Part shown: piece by piece, positions 60,812 to 64,000 of the stretch
How the letters are laid out: each line of letters begins with the position of its first letter
Position numbering within the stretch: the first letter of the stretch is position 1
Assembly: GCF_034702125.1 (NCBI RefSeq)
Contig: NW_026945731.1
Location: 1-64,000, forward strand
Source: Engraulis encrasicolus
Taxonomy: Eukaryota > Chordata > Actinopteri > Clupeiformes > Engraulidae
Direction of reading: 5' to 3'
Length of the DNA stretch: 64,000 nt
Made by a program: the position numbers and the translations under genes
Notes under the pieces: model-generated
Database searches by the model: none
The model's input: only the letters and a program-made list of their open reading frames with translations
Told to the model about the DNA's origin: nothing

Positions 60812-62254
60812 CACTGTAAAAAATAGATGTTAATTTAGGGCTATTCTGCAACAGCATTCCACTGTTTTTCACAAAACAGACAACTACTGTGAAAATACTA
60901 CTTTGAGTCAAGTATTGAGCATAAACAGTAAGTACTGCACAATAGCAGCATTGGCCGTTGTGGAAGCAACCAAAATATTTTAGGCAGCACCATTGAAACC
61001 CTATCATCCTCCACTTGTCCGTGATCGCCATCAAGCTGCAATAGCCTACCACCTGAAGAACTTAAGTCATTCTCACTGGTTAAATATTCTCTGATACTAA
61101 CAAGCATTAAACAATTTCTAAGGAAACTACAATACTTAAAAAGTGTTTGATGCAGCACATTATGATGATTTTTATCACTATGATTTTGATATGAAAGTGT
61201 GAATGGCTGAAACATTTTAAGAATTTGAACACTCTTGCAACAAGCAGCCTCTTCTAAACCAATCTGCTAATCAGTGCCTGGCCTCACCTGAGTAGGGCTG
61301 TTATGCCATTATTCAATTACGGGCGTCACCTGCCTAGGGCCTGATGACTCTGGTCACATGGTACTCTTGCACCTGTATATAAATCTGGACTATCAACACT
61401 TCAGTTGCTTGCCTGCCTGCTGGCTGGCCTGCATGGCACAGCATAGCACTTGCTTGCCTACAAGCTTAATTGCTTACATGCTTGCATACATGCTTGCATA
61501 CTTTCCTCTTTGTGAAAGCTTGCTGTATGTGGCAACATTTGTGGCATTGTTGCATATAATGTGCCTGCTGCAAATTAGGCATTGCTTTGAGAGCTAGCTT
61601 GTAGTGCTGCTTGTTTGCTGTGCAACTTAGTGCAAATTAATTTTTTAAAGACTGACCAATGCTATATTCATCATTGGCTCATCAAGAGATACAGTAAAAA
61701 GCCCACCTCGCACACTATCATTGTAACATAGCACTGCGTACTCTGAAATTGTATTCATGCCCACACTTTCAAAGGACCACCGCCAACCATTTTCTCAATA
61801 CAGCATAGCGCCATAGTATCATGCTCAAGGCACTCCAGTCATGGTGAACGATGGGAGGGTGGGGTGGTAACATGGCCAGGGTACCACAGTTATGGAGAAT
61901 GATGGGTGGGGTGGGAAGTTGCCATGGCCATATTCATGAATACAACTATGGCCCAGTATTTGCCTGTCATCACACAGTACAATTCAACTTTTTAACTGAA
62001 ATGTACTGTTATTTTACTTATACTACTGCATAAATATTGTAGAGCACTTTTAGTTTAACAATACTAATACTGTGAACTTTCTGTAGAGTACTGTTATTTA
62101 ACAGTTCAATTGCTGCTGAAAAAATGTTATATACTGTGATACATTAAACAGCAATGAGCTGTATTTGATTTTTGGTGTGAAATAACAGTAGAATTACAGG
62201 CAAATATAATTGCCAGTAACTGCCGTTATTTTGCAGGGAAATTTTCTTAGAGTG
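60812..62254. mobile_element. large TIR element, CACTG ends, copy 2
   Basis: Starts cactgtaaaaaatagatg and ends tcttagagtg. Collinear with 45440-47225, without the hAT insertion but with about 63 extra bases near 62017-62080. Confidence 0.7.
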
Positions 62255-62429
62255 TAGGCTACACACTCCAAGTGATATGGGTCATACAAATTACCTACAA
62301 ATTTGTTGGAGAAGTGTTTGGTCTTTTGAACGCTCACCTGGGAAACCCCCAGTGCATCCTACACAGTGCTCATTGCACACAACACAATTGCATTGATGTC
62401 ACATCGGTGCTCCTGTATGAGAACAGCTC

Positions 62430-62800
62430 CACAGCTCCCCAACGGCTAAGTGCAGTGGAATGCTCAGAGTACCTCAATCATCTGGAGGGCAGTGTTGCCA
62501 GATATGTCTGATCAAATCCCGCCCAAAAGATGCTCAAAAACCGTCTGGAGCCGCTAAATTCAGCCCAATTTCAACAAATTGCATGGGCATGGAACGGCAG
62601 AAAAAAAAGCCAAATGGCCAATTGTTCCCATTTTCACCCGCAGACGGCTATCCCAAGCAGCTCAAGTGGGCGCCCAATCTGGCAACACTGCTGGAGGGGA
62701 AGATGGGGGAGACTTGTCCCACCACACCAACCTGGCAGGTCTGGCATTGAACCGGCAACCATTGCTTTACAATATTGACACCTTACCCATGACATATAAT
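62430..62800 (-). mobile_element. SINE, minus, split by a hAT MITE
   Basis: The reverse complement reads ggttgccggttcaatgcc, accaggttggt-like and tgattgaggtactctgagca across the insert, matching the SINE body at 56710. Confidence 0.7.
62490..62690. mobile_element. 201-bp hAT MITE with exact 8-bp TSD
   Basis: Ends cagtgttgccagat and atctggcaacactg are inverted repeats. Flanked by exact ctggaggg at 62482-62489 and 62691-62698. Confidence 0.92.
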
Positions 62801-64000
62801 AATAATAATAACAACAAAAGTAAGGAATAGAATATCAAGAATAATAGAATAGGAGTAAGGAGAATATGAATAGGATAATAGGAATACTAAGAATAATAAT
62901 GAATGGTGCGTTGCTTTGAACTTGCAATAACACTTAAATCCGTGATGGCGCATGCAGCAGTCTGCCCAGCGTGCACTTGGCAATTGCATTCTGGTTAGAA
63001 TTTTCTGACAGAGCTTCTTTGATTTTCTAGGCAGAATGCATTAATTTCGCAGTGCGCGCTGCGCAAACCGCTGCAGCATGCGCCCTCATAAAGGCGCCCA
63101 CAGACTGCCCTAATATGACCGATCAACTTGTGGAAAGGTCATGATGCCGTGAATCTGAAGTGTAAAAATTGTATTGGTAGCACCTGCTGCAGAATTAAAA
63201 CTGTATTTTAATGATAATATTATTACAACAGTGTTGCAGTGTTTTAAAATGCAGGCGCAACGGTGGCCTATTTGAAAGCGAAACTCGACAAATGCGCGCC
63301 AAATGCATGGTGGCGGCAAGTGACAGGAACTCTCGGTAAGTCTTATTTTATTTAGATTATTGTCTAATCCTAAAACTGTCCTGTCCACTACTGTTTCCTT
63401 TTACCAGAACACAGCCTATATTTTTTTCAAGGCTATTGCAGCATTTTATTCACAAAGGTTGTGTCAGCATACGTTTTAGCCTATTGCTTGGGTATCCATG
63501 AGTATCCATGTCCATTTAGGTCGAGTCCTCCATGAGTCCATTTAGGTCGAGTCCTCCGTACGTGACATAGGCCCACTAATGTCTGGTTGGATACCGAAGG
63601 AAAAAGCCCTATATAGTTACAGAACAGAATACTGGAAGAGGACTTTATTTTTAGAAGTAACCTGGCAACATTCCTGCCAGAGGAGTAAATTAGTTGTAAA
63701 ATCGGTCTGAACCTTTAATGGCATATTGGCTCACACCTCATTTGTTAATCAAAGCTTTTAGCTGTTACCTTTCCTAGTTTTTTTCCCTTCTTTTTTTGTG
63801 TGAACATAAAATGCATTGTCTGTTTGTGAAAGTGTGGCAGATAAAAATCTTCTCTGCTTCCTTATCATGTGTTCTAGAAGTCCCTCATGTAGGCCTATCA
63901 CAAGGATTATTTTTCAGATAGCACATTTTTATTTTAAATGTAAAATGAATGTCCAATATCAAATTAACTTTACCGCAGTCCATTTACTAATGCCCTTCCT
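62801..64000. other. intergenic to window end
   Basis: A short AAT/GGAATA low-complexity stretch, then unrecognised sequence. A GC-rich palindromic patch (cagtgcgcgctgcgc) is near 63050. No gene supported. Confidence 0.45.

Noticed and set aside
62783..62989. Small ORF near the window end
   Set aside because: Runs through AAT/GGAATA low-complexity sequence.

Overview
The window is 64 kb of vertebrate genomic DNA, almost certainly from a teleost fish. The evidence is genes with GT-AG introns, long CA/GT, CT and GA microsatellites, several tRNA-derived SINE families, fish-type LINE 3' ends, many TIR miniature transposons and one nearly intact Ty3/gypsy LTR retrotransposon. The species cannot be named from this sequence alone. 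All gene models come from reading ORFs, splice sites and paralogue comparison by eye; no transcript or database search was available.

Region 1 (1-7,100): a hAT-like element whose core has expanded into a 37-bp minisatellite, LINE remnants, then a four-exon, minus-strand C2H2 zinc-finger gene (6951 down to 2863, 595 aa predicted) with an N-terminal helical segment and seven fingers. Region 2 (7,100-12,200): gene-free DNA dominated by microsatellites, MITEs, SINEs and nested hAT elements.

Region 3 (12,200-49,055): a plus-strand cluster of three paralogous immunoglobulin-superfamily receptor genes, here called A (14994-21340), B (35721-40797) and C (43586-49055). Each has a short signal-peptide exon, a V-type Ig exon lacking the usual disulfide cysteines, a cysteine-rich C2-type exon, a transmembrane exon and small cytoplasmic exons. 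This is the architecture of the CD2/SLAM family. The C2 exons are nearly identical while V exons and tails differ: C has an ITIM-like tyrosine motif, A's tail is long but almost tyrosine-free, and B has lost an exon and is predicted to stop early. A and B also share an upstream block and a likely non-coding first exon. Between A and B sits a 7.2-kb Ty3/gypsy element (25507-32676) with near-identical LTRs, inserted inside a small hAT element. Its gag-pol junction carries a TTTAAAC slippery heptamer plus stem-loop, and the integrase frame is separated from RT by a frame break.

Region 4 (49,055-64,000): no convincing gene. It holds a degraded BEL/Pao relic, a second copy of the minisatellite-bearing hAT family, SINEs, two large paralogous TIR elements (one also in gene C intron 2), microsatellites and a Tc1/mariner relic. 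Several repeats occur twice, one copy acting as an empty site for a nested insertion in the other.
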